A stretch of 64,000 bases of DNA from Pelobates cultripes (Eukaryota; Chordata; Amphibia; Anura; Pelobatidae): positions 98,163,366-98,227,365 of the forward strand of contig OW240921.1 of assembly GCA_933207985.1 (NCBI GenBank), in the 5' to 3' direction. The notes under the pieces are model-generated. The model was not told the DNA's origin. It saw nothing but the letters and a program-made list of their open reading frames with translations, and did not search any database. Below, in pieces: positions 24,911 through 36,608 of the stretch. How positions within the stretch are numbered: the stretch's first letter is position 1; each line of letters opens with the position of its first letter. A program made the position numbers and the translations under genes.

Positions 24911-26262
24911 AGGTGCACTCTAGACACCATAACCTCTTTAGCTTATTATATGTAATGGTACAATACTATCCCTACTTTCTCACAATTCCCTTAATCGTCA
25001 GTGTGATAAAAAAGGGCTTTAAGGTGAGCTCACTAACTCTTCCTAGAATCTCTGTCAATCAGAAATCAAGACCTTACACTTCCTGGCTCTCTTTCTAACT
25101 CAGACCAATGAGATTGTGATGTGACACATGCGCGTGTGATACCAATCATCACAGAGACAAGTCATTGTTTTGGACTTTCAAGACCTTGCTTCAGGACAGC
25201 AGCACCTTCAAGCCATTGGCAGGTTAGTGCTGATGGGTCAAATCAATCGTGTAAGCTGGAATACACGTTCAAAGTGTAAAAGTTAAAAAATCACACAAAA
25301 TATAGAAACAGAATATAACAAAATATACGAACCAATAAGTCTATATACATTGCGTTCTTGTCTATAATGCTAATCAATTGATACAGATTGGGGTCATATA
25401 TGGGTATATTCTGTTTAGTATTTTTTTACATATTCATGTAACTTTTTATTTGTAAATTAAGTGATTTACCAAGAAAAATACCTCTAATTTTTGGTTTTCA
25501 ATATATCCTGGAGAGCGTGCACAATACACTATCACCAAGGTGCAGGAGACACATGCAGTGAAAGATGTTGATAGTTATTGCAGATGTTTTATGATTGAAG
25601 ATAGATGGTGACAGATGTTCGTAGGGACTTACGGCAGAGTTGATGTTTTGCGGATCGTTATTCCACATCTGTAGAGTTTATTAAGCGAAAGCTGTTCGTC
25701 TCATACTATGCTAAGACGCAGAGCGCTGGATATTTAAATGCAGCACTGTCAGGGCAAAATTTCTCTTTTAAAGCATATTGGAGATGTACTTTAAAGGGAC
25801 AGTATAGACAATAAAAAAAAGCCCTTCTATCTCTGAAACAAATTATAGTATACGGCACAGCCTGGGGATGTTTCACATAGAAATGTTCTTGAATGCTTGC
25901 CCTAATTATTCTTTGAAGACACTGGATTACTGAATAAACCATCCGTCACAGGGAAAAATAGATCAATGAACATTTGCACGCATTCATTCAAAGTGTGGAA
26001 GAACTAACTTCTAATGCAATCTCCATGATACCACGCTCAGAACTGAATGTATGTGGGCACGTGTCCATTCCAATTAGCAAGAATGTCTGTTATGAATGCT
26101 TGAGTGGAACAGCACACAAAGACTTGGGCTTGAGCCTATACACGTTTTCTTTTTTCAATATTCCCCCAATTGAGTGGATTTATTGTCCATTTAATGTTTT
26201 ATACGTTGCCTTATCCAATATCAGAGATTCTGAGAATATCTAAGTGCCACTGTTCTGTTGAA
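24911..26262. other. Unrecognised sequence with solo T2-like ends
   Basis: T2-like termini occur at 24907 (TTAAAGGTGCACTCTAG) and 25791 (TTAAAGGGACAGTATAG) without certain partners. Otherwise nothing is recognised. Confidence 0.35.
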
Positions 26263-26756
26263 TATAAAAGGAACACGACAGTGTTAGGAATACAAATTCT
26301 TTATGGTCTGGTGCCCTAGTCTCCGTTCGTTTAGGTTATCGGCGCCCCCTTAAGTAAAATCGAAGTTTACTTACTTTTCATCACAGACCACGGTGCTCTC
26401 TCCGCAACTGGACCTGTCTGATTGACTGAGATAATCAAGATCGATGATCTCAAACAATCCAATTCCCATTGGAAATCATTGGGAAGCTAGTGCACATGGA
26501 CAGAAAATGATGGTCTCTATTAAACTTTCTGGTGAAAATAGCTGATATTTACTTTCCTATTTTTCTGGAAACACCTCTAGCGGCTGCAATTATGTCAGCC
26601 AATAAAGACATTTTAATCCTGCAGTGTAAACACTGCTGTTAATGCAAAACTGCAATATTTTACACTGCAGGGTTAAATTGAGGGGGACATGGCACCCAGA
26701 CCACTTCTTTGAGATTATGTGGTTAACTGGTTTAGGTGCCTTTACAGTCCATTTAA
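26263..26756. mobile_element. T2-like MITE, diverged copy
   Basis: The left end ATAAAAGGAACACGACAGTG and the right end ..TTTACAGTCCATTTAA are inverse-like. The interior has ACACCTCTAGCGGCTGC, a hairpin around TGCAGTGTAAACACTGC, and CTGCAGGGTTAAA..CACCCAGACCACTT. These text blocks are shared with 44557-44984. Confidence 0.55.
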
Positions 26757-28975
26757 TAGAAGGCATTGGTGAGAAGCTGAATTTGATATCATTTTTTTTT
26801 TTTTAACCATATTTCAGTAATTTATAGAAAGTGACCATAACCATTAAACTGTCCTCATCCACCAAGAAATGCATGCATCCCCAAACTGCACACTGGTCAG
26901 GAAAATATATTACCGTGCATGACGAGAAATGTCATCCAGCAAAATACATGACCTTAAAAAATGTTTTTGCTAAATTAAATATTTCAAAAACACATGAAAT
27001 ATTGAATTTAGAGGACAAGTAATCTGAAGGTATGTTGCGCATAGCAAATTATTATACAAAGATTTATTTGTATTGCTGGTTTAAATACAATGTCTCTGAA
27101 ACGTCTGGCCTGCACGGTTAAATATTGCTGTAGACAGAAGACAAGGAATGAACAAAATATCAATTAGGTTTTGAAGAGCTTTTTCAAGTGTGCTTGAGGA
27201 CATGAGTCTTTATCCTAACTAAATAACTCAATGGATGTGCCCCATTAACGTTAAAATGTTCTGAGCTATTGTTCCCATGTAAATGATATCACAAAAAACA
27301 TCTAACTATTCTTTATTTAAGTAACTGGTTTGTATCAGAATTTATGATACACTTTACCAATTGACATTCATGAGATTATAGCCAGTTTAGTCCTGTACAA
27401 AACATCCACTTTACGTTTTGGGAACTAAGGCAAAAAACGAGAGGTAGTACAAAAAGACTGAGCGTCATTGAATGTAACAGGAGCTGGTGGGCGATAGCTT
27501 TCTAACCATGTTTAGACAAACTTATTGCATCAATTTCAAAAGGAACAGTAAAAGGAACTGTATTCTTTAATATAGTGTACTTACTTAAAGCACAAATGTT
27601 TTTTCATAAACGACATGAGCCCTACCATCCAAAGCCACGTGGCATAGAAATGCATTCAACCTAGCCAAATCACCATTAAAACATTGGTTTACACACTGGC
27701 GAGCAGACATTCTCAGTCCCCAGCAGCCTCCAATGGCTGAATTGAAAATGCAAAGCTATGTTCTGCTTTACACCATGCCAACATTATATTCACGGACTCC
27801 AAGTATCATAATCAATTCAGTCAGTTGAAGTGGTTAAAGCGCCTACCGTTTCTCTTTAAGCTACGCCTATGGAGCTATGACCAGTTCCAGAATCCCATGG
27901 CACAGAGACGATATAATACATCATGTTAAGTATTTTGTTTAATCTATGCGTGTGCTTGAAATTCATTGACATGAAGAATAAATTATCTTAAATTACTTAC
28001 CTGAAGCGGACCCTGTCACTCTTACAGTTGCGGGTGACAGGTCCAGCTTAACTATGAAGATTCGCCATTAATCACATTCTTGTTTGTGTCTAGAAGCATT
28101 TCATCCTTATACAGATTTAATCAGTATAGGAGAACTAATATCTAAATATAGCTGAACCATGCAACTACCATTGTTTCACATTGTCAGCTTATTTTCTTTG
28201 AAAATGAAAATGTTTCAGAAACACATGTGACAGATGAGTCCTGATGAGTTATATAACAAAAAGATATAAAATCCCTATTCATATTGTTAATAAAATAATG
28301 TTTGTTACTGTGACACTGGGTTAGTAAACAATACTTTTTTATAGCTCCAACGAGAAATATTATAAATTCATCTTTAAAATATTTACTTAAAATAAACCCA
28401 GAAAGTTAAGTATTAGGATTTTATGCGATTCAGTGATGACCTTGACATATTTCCTTAGGCTCAGGAAACTAGTGATTAGCAACACAGAATATGCACAAAA
28501 CAAAACAGTACAGCGAACGACAGTAAGCACAACGTAGTCAGATCTACATTGAACCGATGGCTGATCCAAGGAGAAATCTGATTATGAAGTCAATAAGGAT
28601 TTTTTCCTCTTTTTCTGATATAAATGGAAATGGCTACATATGGTTTTTGTTGCCCTTTTTTGGATCAACAGTGTAAAGGAATGGGTTTCAAAGCTTAACT
28701 TGATGGACTTTAGTCTTTTTTCAACCCAGACCACTTTGTAACTATGTAACAGACAGAAAAAGCTTCCACAGTAAAAAATGTCTGTCTAAAAAAATAGAAA
28801 AAATAAATGTATTTTAATATTCAATGCCCACTGTTCAAAAAATTTAAAAATATCACACCAGACATTCCAAAAAATGCACTTTAAGAGACACAGCCACTAG
28901 AGGTTTACTGAATGTCTTCGGCACTTTTTGCCTTGCTCTGTGGCCACATACAAACACCACTATTGACAAAATAAA
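26757..28975. other. Unrecognised A+T-rich sequence
   Basis: No gene, RNA gene or mobile element is recognised. Confidence 0.4.
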
Positions 28976-31513
28976 TATTATTATTATTATTATTATGATA
29001 TTTATAGAGCGCCATCAAATTCCGCAGCGCTTTACAATGCGTAGACGAACAGACATGTAGTTGTAACCAGACAAGTTGGACACACAGGAACAGAGGGGTT
29101 GAGGGCCCTGCTCAATGAGCTTACATGCTAGAGGGAGTGGGGTAAAATGACACAAAAAGGTAAGGATAGTATTAGACTAATGACAGTTGCAGAAGAGGAA
29201 TCAGTCAGGAGCTATTAACAGTTTAATTGATACGCTTTTATGAAGAAGTGGGTTTTTAACGATTTTTTGAAGGAGTGGAGACTGGGTGAGCATCTAATGG
29301 AGGAGGGAAGCGAGTTCCACAGGAACGGTGCAGCCCTCGAGAAATCTTGAAGGCGAGCATCAGAGGTGGGAGTACGGACAGAAGATAGACGTAAGTCTTC
29401 AGCAGATCGTAAGGGCCTAGACGGGACATACTTGTGTATAAGGGAGGATAGATAGGTGGGAGCAGCATTATGTAGAGATTTGAAAGCAAGCACCAGAATT
29501 TTAAATTGAGCTCTAAATTTTATAGGAAGCCAATGTAGGGACTGACAGAAGGGTGAGGCATGGGAGGTGCGGGCGGACAGGAAGATGAGCCTCGCCGCCG
29601 CATTCATTATAGACTGTAACGGCGCTAGTTGGGAGCACGTAAGACCACTGAGAAGCGGATTACAGTAGTCAAGGTGAGAAAGGACAGTGGAATGGACCAA
29701 CACCTTAGTCGCATCTGGCGTTAAGTAGGGGCAGATGCGCGCAATGTTTTTGAGATGGAAATGACAGGATTTGGTGATAGATTGAACATGAGGCTTGAAG
29801 GAGAGGTCAGAGTCAAAGAGAACACTTAGGCAGTGAGCCTGCATGGTGGAGCTGATGGTAGAACCGTTGACTTGGAGGGAGACAGACACAGGAGTAACAA
29901 CACTTGAGGGAGGAAAGACCAGAATTTCAGTTTTGGTCAAATTTAGTTTAAGGAAGTGGGCAGCCATCCCGTTAGAAACAGCAGAGAGACAGTCAGAGAC
30001 ACTAGTCAAGAGGGACGGGGAGAGATCAGGAGAGGACAGGTAGATTTGCGTTTCATCTGCATAGAAATGATATTGGAAGCCAAAGGAGCTAATGAGTTTA
30101 CCAAGGGAGCAGTATATATTGAGAACAGTAGGGGACCAAGGCCTGAACCTTGGGGGACACCAACAGGGAGGAGTTGGGGAGAAGAAGCAGAGCCAGAGAA
30201 AGAAACACTGAAAGAGCGCTGGGAGAGGTAGGAGGAGCACCAGGAGAGAGCAGTATCTTGTAGACCGATATTGCAGAGGATGAGAAGAAGCTGTTGATGA
30301 TCAACAGTGTCAAAAGCCACAGACAGGTCAAGGAGAATTAAGATAGAGTAGTGACCACGAGATTTTGCAGTGAGTAGATCATTGGATACTTTGGTCAGTG
30401 CCGTTTCCACAGAGTGCTTAGCGCGGAAACCAGACTGAAGTGGGTCTAGCAGAGAGTTGGACTCGAGGAAGTCTGTCAATCTCGCATACACAATTTTTTC
30501 AAGGATCTTGGATGCAAAAGGTAGTAGCGAGATAGGACGATAGTTGGATGGGGAGTTAGGGTCAAGATTGGGCTTCTTTAGAATTGGGGTTACAGTTGCA
30601 TGTTTGAAGGGCAATGGAAATATACCAGAGGAGAGAGAGAGATTGAGAATTTTAGTGAGAGGTGGAGAAAGAGAAGAAGACAGAGTACGGATGAGATGCG
30701 AGGGAATTGGATCTAGGGAGCAGGTGGTGGGGCGGAGGACTGGAGCAGAGCAGAAACCTCTTCCAATGTAGCGGGTGCGAATGAACATAGAACAGCAGAG
30801 GGAGTGAAGTTAGGGGAAGTATTGTAAGGGGAAGAAGAAAGATGAGAGATCTCTTCTCTGATTGTAGAGATCTTGTCAGTGAAGTGAGTTGCAAAGTCTG
30901 AGGCGGTCAAGTTAGTAGGTGGAGGAGGAACAGCAGGGCGAAGAAGAGAGTTAAATGTGTGAAATAGTCGTTTGGTTCGCAGGAGAGTGTGGTTATGAGT
31001 GTATTGAAGTAATTAACTTTTGCAGAGGAAAGAGCCAAGCTGTATGAGCTCAGCATAAATTTATAGTGGAGAAAGTCAGATGCACAGTGAGACTTTCTCC
31101 AACAGCGTTCAGCAGTTCTGGAGCATTTTTGGAGGTATCGAGTGAGCTTGGTGTGCCAGGGTTGTTGTTGGGGGGGCCTGCGGTGTTTAAATGTACAAGG
31201 TGCCATGATGTCTAGTTGAGAGGAGAGGGTGGAATTGTAGAAGGAGGTTGCAGAACTAGGACAGGTGAGGTTTGAGATAGGTAAAAGGAGAGTTTGGAGA
31301 TTAGTGGAGAAATGCTCTAGGTCAAGACATTGGAGGTTTCTGTGAGAGTGATGTTCAGACGGTGGTGTCAATTGGGTCTTGGGTATGCCAATGTCAAAAG
31401 TCAGCAGGTGGTGGTCAGATAGAGGAAAGGGAATATTGGAGAGATTTGAGGCAGTACAGAGGTTGTTGAAGGCAAGATCAAGAGTGTTTCCTGCTGTATG
31501 GTTTGCTAGATTG
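28976..31513 (-). mobile_element. L2-type LINE, 5'-truncated and frameshifted
   Basis: The 3' end, on the minus strand, is TAAAGCGCTGCGGAATTTGATGGCG-like text at about 29003-29035, followed by a (TTA)n tail at 28976-28996. This is the typical end of L2-type non-LTR retrotransposons. The 5' break lies in the endonuclease region where a (TA)n array begins (31514). The length is about 2.5 kb against the 4-6 kb usual for complete elements. It is a dead copy left by target-primed reverse transcription with 5' truncation. Confidence 0.85.
29215..31513 (-). pseudogene. L2-type LINE ORF2 remnant (endonuclease end, reverse transcriptase)
   Basis: The polyprotein would nick target DNA and copy the LINE RNA there. 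Reading minus, the endonuclease C-terminal end (GNTLDLAFNN.., PLSDHHLLTF) lies in 31400-31510. A linker (DFATHFTDKISTIREE) follows near 30860-30910. The reverse transcriptase core spans about 30788-29900: [34 protein letters not shown] and [13 protein letters not shown]. The frame is lost near 30098-30108, between IYTAP and LGKLIS, by a small indel. The next frame carries [11 protein letters not shown], so the catalytic YADD box reads YADE, which should be inactive. The C-terminal part to 29215 has the usual [18 protein letters not shown] and [11 protein letters not shown] blocks. At least two further frame changes separate the endonuclease, linker and core. Confidence 0.87.
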
Positions 31514-31539
31514 GATATATATATATATATATATATATA
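31514..31539. repeat. (TA)n array left of the DD37E transposon
   Basis: An alternating TA run at the truncated 5' end of the LINE. It resumes at 33103, so the transposon was apparently inserted into a TA microsatellite. Confidence 0.9.
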
Positions 31540-33102
31540 CAGGGAGTGCAGAATTATTAGGCAAATGAGTATTTTGACCACATCATCCTCTTTATGCATG
31601 TTGTCTTACTCCAAGCTGTATAGGCTCGAAAGCCTACTACCAATTAAGCATATTAGGTGATGTGCATCTCTGTAATGAGAAGGGGTGTGGTCTAATGACA
31701 TCAACACCCTATATCAGGTGTGCATAATTATTAGGCAACTTCCTTTCCTTTGGCAAAATGGGTCAAAAGAAGGACTTGACAGGCTCAGAAAAGTCAAAAA
31801 TAGTGAGATATCTTGCAGAGGGATGCAGCACTCTTAAAATTGCAAAGCTTCTGAAGCGTGATCATCGAACAATCAAGCGTTTCATTCAAAATAGTCAACA
31901 GGGTCGCAAGAAGCGTGTGGAAAAACCAAGGCGCAAAATAACTGCCCATGAACTGAGAAAAGTCAAGCGTGCAGCTGCCACGATGCCACTTGCCACCAGT
32001 TTGGCCATATTTCAGAGCTGCAACATCACTGGAGTGCCCAAAAGCACAAGGTGTGCAATACTCAGAGACATGGCCAAGGTAAGAAAGGCTGAAAGACGAC
32101 CACCACTGAACAAGACACACAAGCTGAAACGTCAAGACTGGGCCAAGAAATATCTCAAGACTGATTTTTCTAAGGTTTTATGGACTGATGAAATGAGAGT
32201 GAGTCTTGATGGGCCAGATGGATGGGCCCGTGGCTGGATTGGTAAAGGGCAGAGAGCTCCAGTCCGACTCAGACGCCAGCAAGGTGGAGGTGGAGTACTG
32301 GTTTGGGCTGGTATCATCAAAGATGAGCTTGTGGGGCCTTTTCGGGTTGAGGATGGAGTCAAGCTCAACTCCCAGTCCTACTGCCATTTCCTGGAAGACA
32401 CCTTCTTCAAGCAGTGGTACAGGAAGAAGTCTGCATCCTTCAAGAAAAACATGATTTTCATGCAGGACAATGCTCCATCACACGCGTCCAAGTACTCCAC
32501 AGCGTGGCTGGCAAGAAAGGGTATAAAAGAAGAAAATCTAATGACATGGCCTCCTTGTTCACCTGATCTGAACCCCATTGAGAACCTGTGGTCCATCATC
32601 AAATGTGAGATTTACAAGGAGGGAAAACAGTACACCTCTCTGAACAGTGTCTGGGAGGCTGTGGTTGCTGCTGCACGCAATGTTGATGGTGAACAGATCA
32701 AAACACTGACAGAATCCATGGATGGCAGGCTTTTGAGTGTCCTTGCAAAGAAAGGTGGCTATATTGGTCACTGATTTGTTTTTGTTTTGTTTTTGAATGT
32801 CAGAAATGTATATTTGTGAATGTTGAGATGTTATATTGGTTTCACTGGTAATAATAAATAATTGAAATGGGTATATATTTGTTTTTTGTTAAGTTGCCTA
32901 ATAATTATGCACAGTAATAGTCACCTGCACACACAGATATCCCCCTAACATAGCTAAAACTAAAAACAAACTAAAAACTACTTCCAAAAATATTCAGCTT
33001 TGATATTAATGAGTTTTTTGGGTTCATTGAGAACATGTTTGTTGTTCAATAATAAAATGAATCCTCAAAAATACAACTTGCCTAATAATTCTGCACTCCC
33101 TG
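31540..33102 (+). mobile_element. Tc1/mariner element, DD37E (TRT-like), near intact
   Basis: A 1563-bp cut-and-paste transposon. The outer inverted repeats 31540-31564 and 33078-33102 are perfect over 25 bp (CAGGGAGTGCAGAATTATTA..). Inner subterminal inverted repeats 31719-31741 and 32891-32913 are perfect over 23 bp and share the core ATTATTAGGCAA with the outer ones, giving an IR/DR layout. TA flanks both ends, but the insertion lies in a TA array, so the duplication cannot be proven. A single intronless transposase gene fills the middle. The DD37E spacing and the occurrence in a frog fit the TRT family (from memory). It is the youngest-looking element in the window. Confidence 0.92.
31758..32774 (+). 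CDS. Tc1/mariner transposase, DD37E, full-length ORF
   Basis: 338 codons starting MGQKKDLTGS and ending GGYIGH. It would bind the element's inverted repeats and excise and reinsert the element at TA sites in the nucleus. Residues about 9-43 form a first helix-turn-helix (SEKSKIVRYLAEGC..TIKRF). A basic linker KKRVEKPRRK (51-60) sits where an AT-hook is usual, and a second helix-turn-helix spans about 75-107. The catalytic acids are Asp144 (WTDEM), Asp237 (FMQDNAPSH) and Glu275 (NPIENLW), with 37 residues between the last two, hence DD37E rather than the DD34E of most Tc1 elements. A glycine box (QGGGGVLVWAG) is at 175-185. The length is normal for the group and there is no stop or frameshift. 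The start ATG at 31758 is the first in frame and lies just inside the inner inverted repeat. Activity is an inference from the intact residues. Confidence 0.93.
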   Translation: MGQKKDLTGSEKSKIVRYLAEGCSTLKIAKLLKRDHRTIKRFIQNSQQGRKKRVEKPRRKITAHELRKVKRAAATMPLATSLAIFQSCNITGVPKSTRCAILRDMAKVRKAERRPPLNKTHKLKRQDWAKKYLKTDFSKVLWTDEMRVSLDGPDGWARGWIGKGQRAPVRLRRQQGGGGVLVWAGIIKDELVGPFRVEDGVKLNSQSYCHFLEDTFFKQWYRKKSASFKKNMIFMQDNAPSHASKYSTAWLARKGIKEENLMTWPPCSPDLNPIENLWSIIKCEIYKEGKQYTSLNSVWEAVVAAARNVDGEQIKTLTESMDGRLLSVLAKKGGYIGH

Positions 33103-33154
33103 TATATATATATATATATGGATTTATCAACCTATGAAGAATATATATATATGG

Positions 33155-33192
<38 letters not shown>

Positions 33193-33204
33193 TTCATAGG
33201 TTGA
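33103..33204. repeat. (TA)n array with embedded 24-bp-armed palindrome
   Basis: The arms 33127-33150 (TCAACCTATGAAGAATATAT..) and 33181-33204 are exact inverses, separated by TA repeats containing a second copy of ATATGGATTTAT. It may be a tiny foldback element or a slipped-hairpin product of the microsatellite. Confidence 0.85.
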
Positions 33205-35537
33205 CAGTCTGGTTGGCCTAAAATTCTGCAACTTGCTGGGAAATATACCCATGGGCCAGTCCAGGACTGAGAAATGAGAACAACGACAAATATACAAACT
33301 ATCAACCCATACAGCACTTGACTTGCTGAGTCCCTGCAGAATCTCTGTACTTGCAGGACTCCACCAACAGATATCCCACCTCACCTTCCACTGTTTCCAC
33401 TGCTGTAAAAGAATGATACTATGACACCACAGCCCCTGTGGTCTCATAGATCGAGAAGTGAATTCCAAGAAATAATCATCACAGGACTACAAAGGACAAT
33501 CTACTGCTTTGCAAATAGTCCAACATTTGCATACGTGTACAGTATTCACTTGTGCTACAGAAGAGCTGGAATTAATATCTCTAGATCAGAGTCCCGAGGG
33601 TGACAACCCAATTATTTTTTTCAAAACAGTTCCCAGACTATAGTACAATTTCATACAAATTCTCTAAAACGTGATATTTTCTCTTTCCGTTTTTCTAATT
33701 TTGGAATTCACAAGCACTTCACAAGCCGTATCTCTCTTTTTTTTTTTTGGTAAAGCGCTACATAAATTGCAAATATGTAAATGAGTTATCACTGGTTCAA
33801 ATTTAGAACGGAAAGTACCACATCCAATGACAATTTATTATACCTGCAAAAGTGGAGCAAAAATGAATAAAAATGCACAAAAACTGGATTGATTTTATAC
33901 CTTTAGCTACAGCAGATTTACATTTTTGCCTAGAGATTACAATTTTCTTAGTCTTAAATGCCTTTACATGTGATACCATAGTCACCAGCATTAAATAGAG
34001 TAAAACTAAAACATGCATTCACTAAATGGTTCACTGTTGTAAATTGAAAAATAAATGGAAATGTTTCTTTAGACACACAAGCTGAGAGACTCCTTCCACT
34101 GCATTTAGTCTACATTTTGTAGGATAATAAACATGTGCTTGTCAATACACTACAAATTACAGCTTAGTAAATAAACTATGACACTACGTGGCTATATTTA
34201 TTCATGGAGTCCTATCATAGTATGTAGAACCTAAAATGGGAGAAGAACATCCAGTGTTAAACAGACAACGATGGTGTTACCTGTAGGCTTTTTGATGAGT
34301 TTTCAAATTAGCTGTTGGTTGGAATCACCACCAAAAACATCTCAGCCTTTCGCTGCTTATAGCTATGCTTGCTTTTCTTAATACCCAGTATATATGTTCG
34401 ATGTTCAACTCTGGAGTAAACTTTGCACTGATGATATTTGAATGCAGTGATTGTTCACTTTTTTGGCCCAATTTATGTCTATGACATTTGCTTGGTGACA
34501 CATTCTTCACATATTAACTCAGCACCAATAACCCATTAGTCAAGTGTTATGTGATATAATACAAAATGTAATATATAAATTACCTTCAATAGCACCTGAT
34601 GGGCCCCCATTGCACACAGTAAAACAGAAGTGCCACACTAGCAAATTTTTTGAGGGCAGTTATCTGAGGCCTAATAAACAGAATGTGCAGGTCCATCCAA
34701 TTGTGACCCAAAATATTTGCAAGTTTGGGTCATGACCCATGAGTTACGAAACCAACGTTTTAATGAACAAACCCTTTAGAACACCAACCAGTAAATGGTA
34801 GAAAACCTTGTGAAAAGCCTGCTCGCTGACGTTTGCAATATCTCCTTTATTATTCCGAGAATTAAAGAAAACAAGGTCATGGAAGTCTTTTATAATATTT
34901 TTCTATTTGTTTGTATTTTTAGTTTAAAGGAGCAACATGACTTTGGAAAACGCACATCATTAAAAAGTGCACTTTATTTCCTCACCTGCATTTGCTTTCT
35001 TGTTACTTGCTGTTATGTGAAATAGACTTGACGTTTCATTTTCCCATGTGACACTGCAAATCTGTTGATAGTCCGGACTGGCAAGATATCATGTAAATAA
35101 TTGCTTTCCCCAAACAAATGTGTTGCATATTTCTCTCTAAAAAAAAAAAGGCGAATTTTCATATTCTCATAGCCTCCCAAGTGGTAGACATATAACAGCA
35201 TATGGCATGAGCATTGAATCGATCAAAATGCTATTTCTTAATTTTATTTTTCCTGTAATATTAGACAGCAGGGTCCTCTGCAAAATTTTTATTAGTAGAT
35301 CCCCCCTTTACCTCCATCATATGTCCCTGTTTTAACTCACTCCAGTTCTCAGCTTTCCTTTTTTATCAAAGGTTCTTTTCTCTTTTACTGATTTTTTTAT
35401 TAATTTTTTTTTTTTTTTTTTGCCTACAGAAAGAAAACCTTTGAAACACCCATTTGCAATTCCATATTTTTTTTTCAGAATGTGGTAGTTAGGGTGTCTT
35501 AAATCCTTACATCCAGTGAAAGTGATATATTAACTAG
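33205..35537. other. Unrecognised sequence
   Basis: No gene, RNA or mobile element is recognised. Short ORFs (60-76 codons) show no similarity I know. Confidence 0.4.
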
Positions 35538-36130
35538 ACTTGTGCACAGTGGAAACATTTGTTTTAGCAGGATCGATTTGAACGGAAAATATTTTTTTTT
35601 TATATATATATATAAGGATTCAGGATTCATTTTGGTTTAAAGCAATTTTGGCCCTGCGAACGTCGCTTGAAAAATTATTCTGACAAACTGAAATGGCGGA
35701 CAAATTGTCCAAACAGTGTACTGCTGAATATTGATGTAATGTTTACATTATGCAGTATACAGATTAGTAAATTTTCACTCTATTTGATTAGCAGATTATC
35801 TGAGAAGAACTAACTATCAGAGGGAGTGAGAGGATTAGCAGTGAGAATATTATATGTGTATATTTAAACATTATATTTTATTAAAGATACAATATATAAA
35901 TAGTGCTCTTGATTTTTCCTCTCTACTGGTCACCTCTCACTTTGATCTGTGAATAAAATCAATATTTACTGGCTGTCCCCTAACCATCAATTATCTTTTT
36001 TGACACCACGGATAGAACTCTGAATCGTGAAACAAAAGAAACAGTTTTATTTCGATTTGAAATTCGGCCGAACTGCCAATCATCCAAAATTCGAACAAAT
36101 TTCAATTTGTTTGAAACCTGATGCACAAGT
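35538..36130. repeat. CTTGTGCAC-ended repeat, copy 1
   Basis: The left end is ACTTGTGCAC and the right end is the inverse TGCACAAGT. The flanks TTAACTAG and TTAAAATG match at only 5 of 8 positions, so a target duplication is not established. The interior carries TTTGATCTGTGAATAAAATC and TTTACTGGCTGTCCCCTAACC, found in diverged form at 40280-40340. Non-autonomous; possibly hAT-like. Confidence 0.5.
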
Positions 36131-36227
36131 TTAAAATGAACTCAGATCTCTCTAACACTATAATCCAAAAAACATCCCTTCATTTTACCTGCAGCCTTCA
36201 GGACTCAGCTTATTAAATCTCACATAT

Positions 36228-36608
36228 TTAAAGGGGCACATTGAATTGGTTAAGGTGCCTTAAGTCCACTGGCACTGTCCCCCCCATTCAATGTTAAACC
36301 CTAAATGATGATCCATTGCCATCTACATCCCTTCTTCTGCCTAATCTCTGGCTAAGGCAGAGATTACCCACTTCCTTCTAGCCATAATAATTCTTACCAA
36401 CGATGGAAATTGCAATAGGCTGAAAAAGATCCCCTGACACTCTCAGCCAATGACAGCCATCCATTGTTGATAAGACATTGGACTATTTTTGTTTGAACTA
36501 TTGTTTAGCATTAAAATACTACAAAAAATAAAAAAAAATACCGTAAATTAAAGCATGGCACCACAACCACCAGATGAAGCACTTACAGTGTCTGCAATGT
36601 CCTTTTAA
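36228..36608. mobile_element. T2-like MITE, TTAA-flanked
   Basis: The left end TTAAAGGGGCACATTG and right end CAATGTCCTTTTAA are inverse, with TTAA at both. About 381 bp with no ORF of note. Degenerate inside. Confidence 0.55.

Noticed and set aside
28976..31513. Reverse transcriptase considered as a retron or defence-type RT
   Set aside because: The motif order, endonuclease remnant and (TTA)n tail mark an L2-type LINE. The host is eukaryotic.
31540..33102. TA target-site duplication claimed as proof of insertion
   Set aside because: Both flanks are long TA runs, so the dinucleotide duplication is uninformative. The call rests on the inverted repeats and the ORF.
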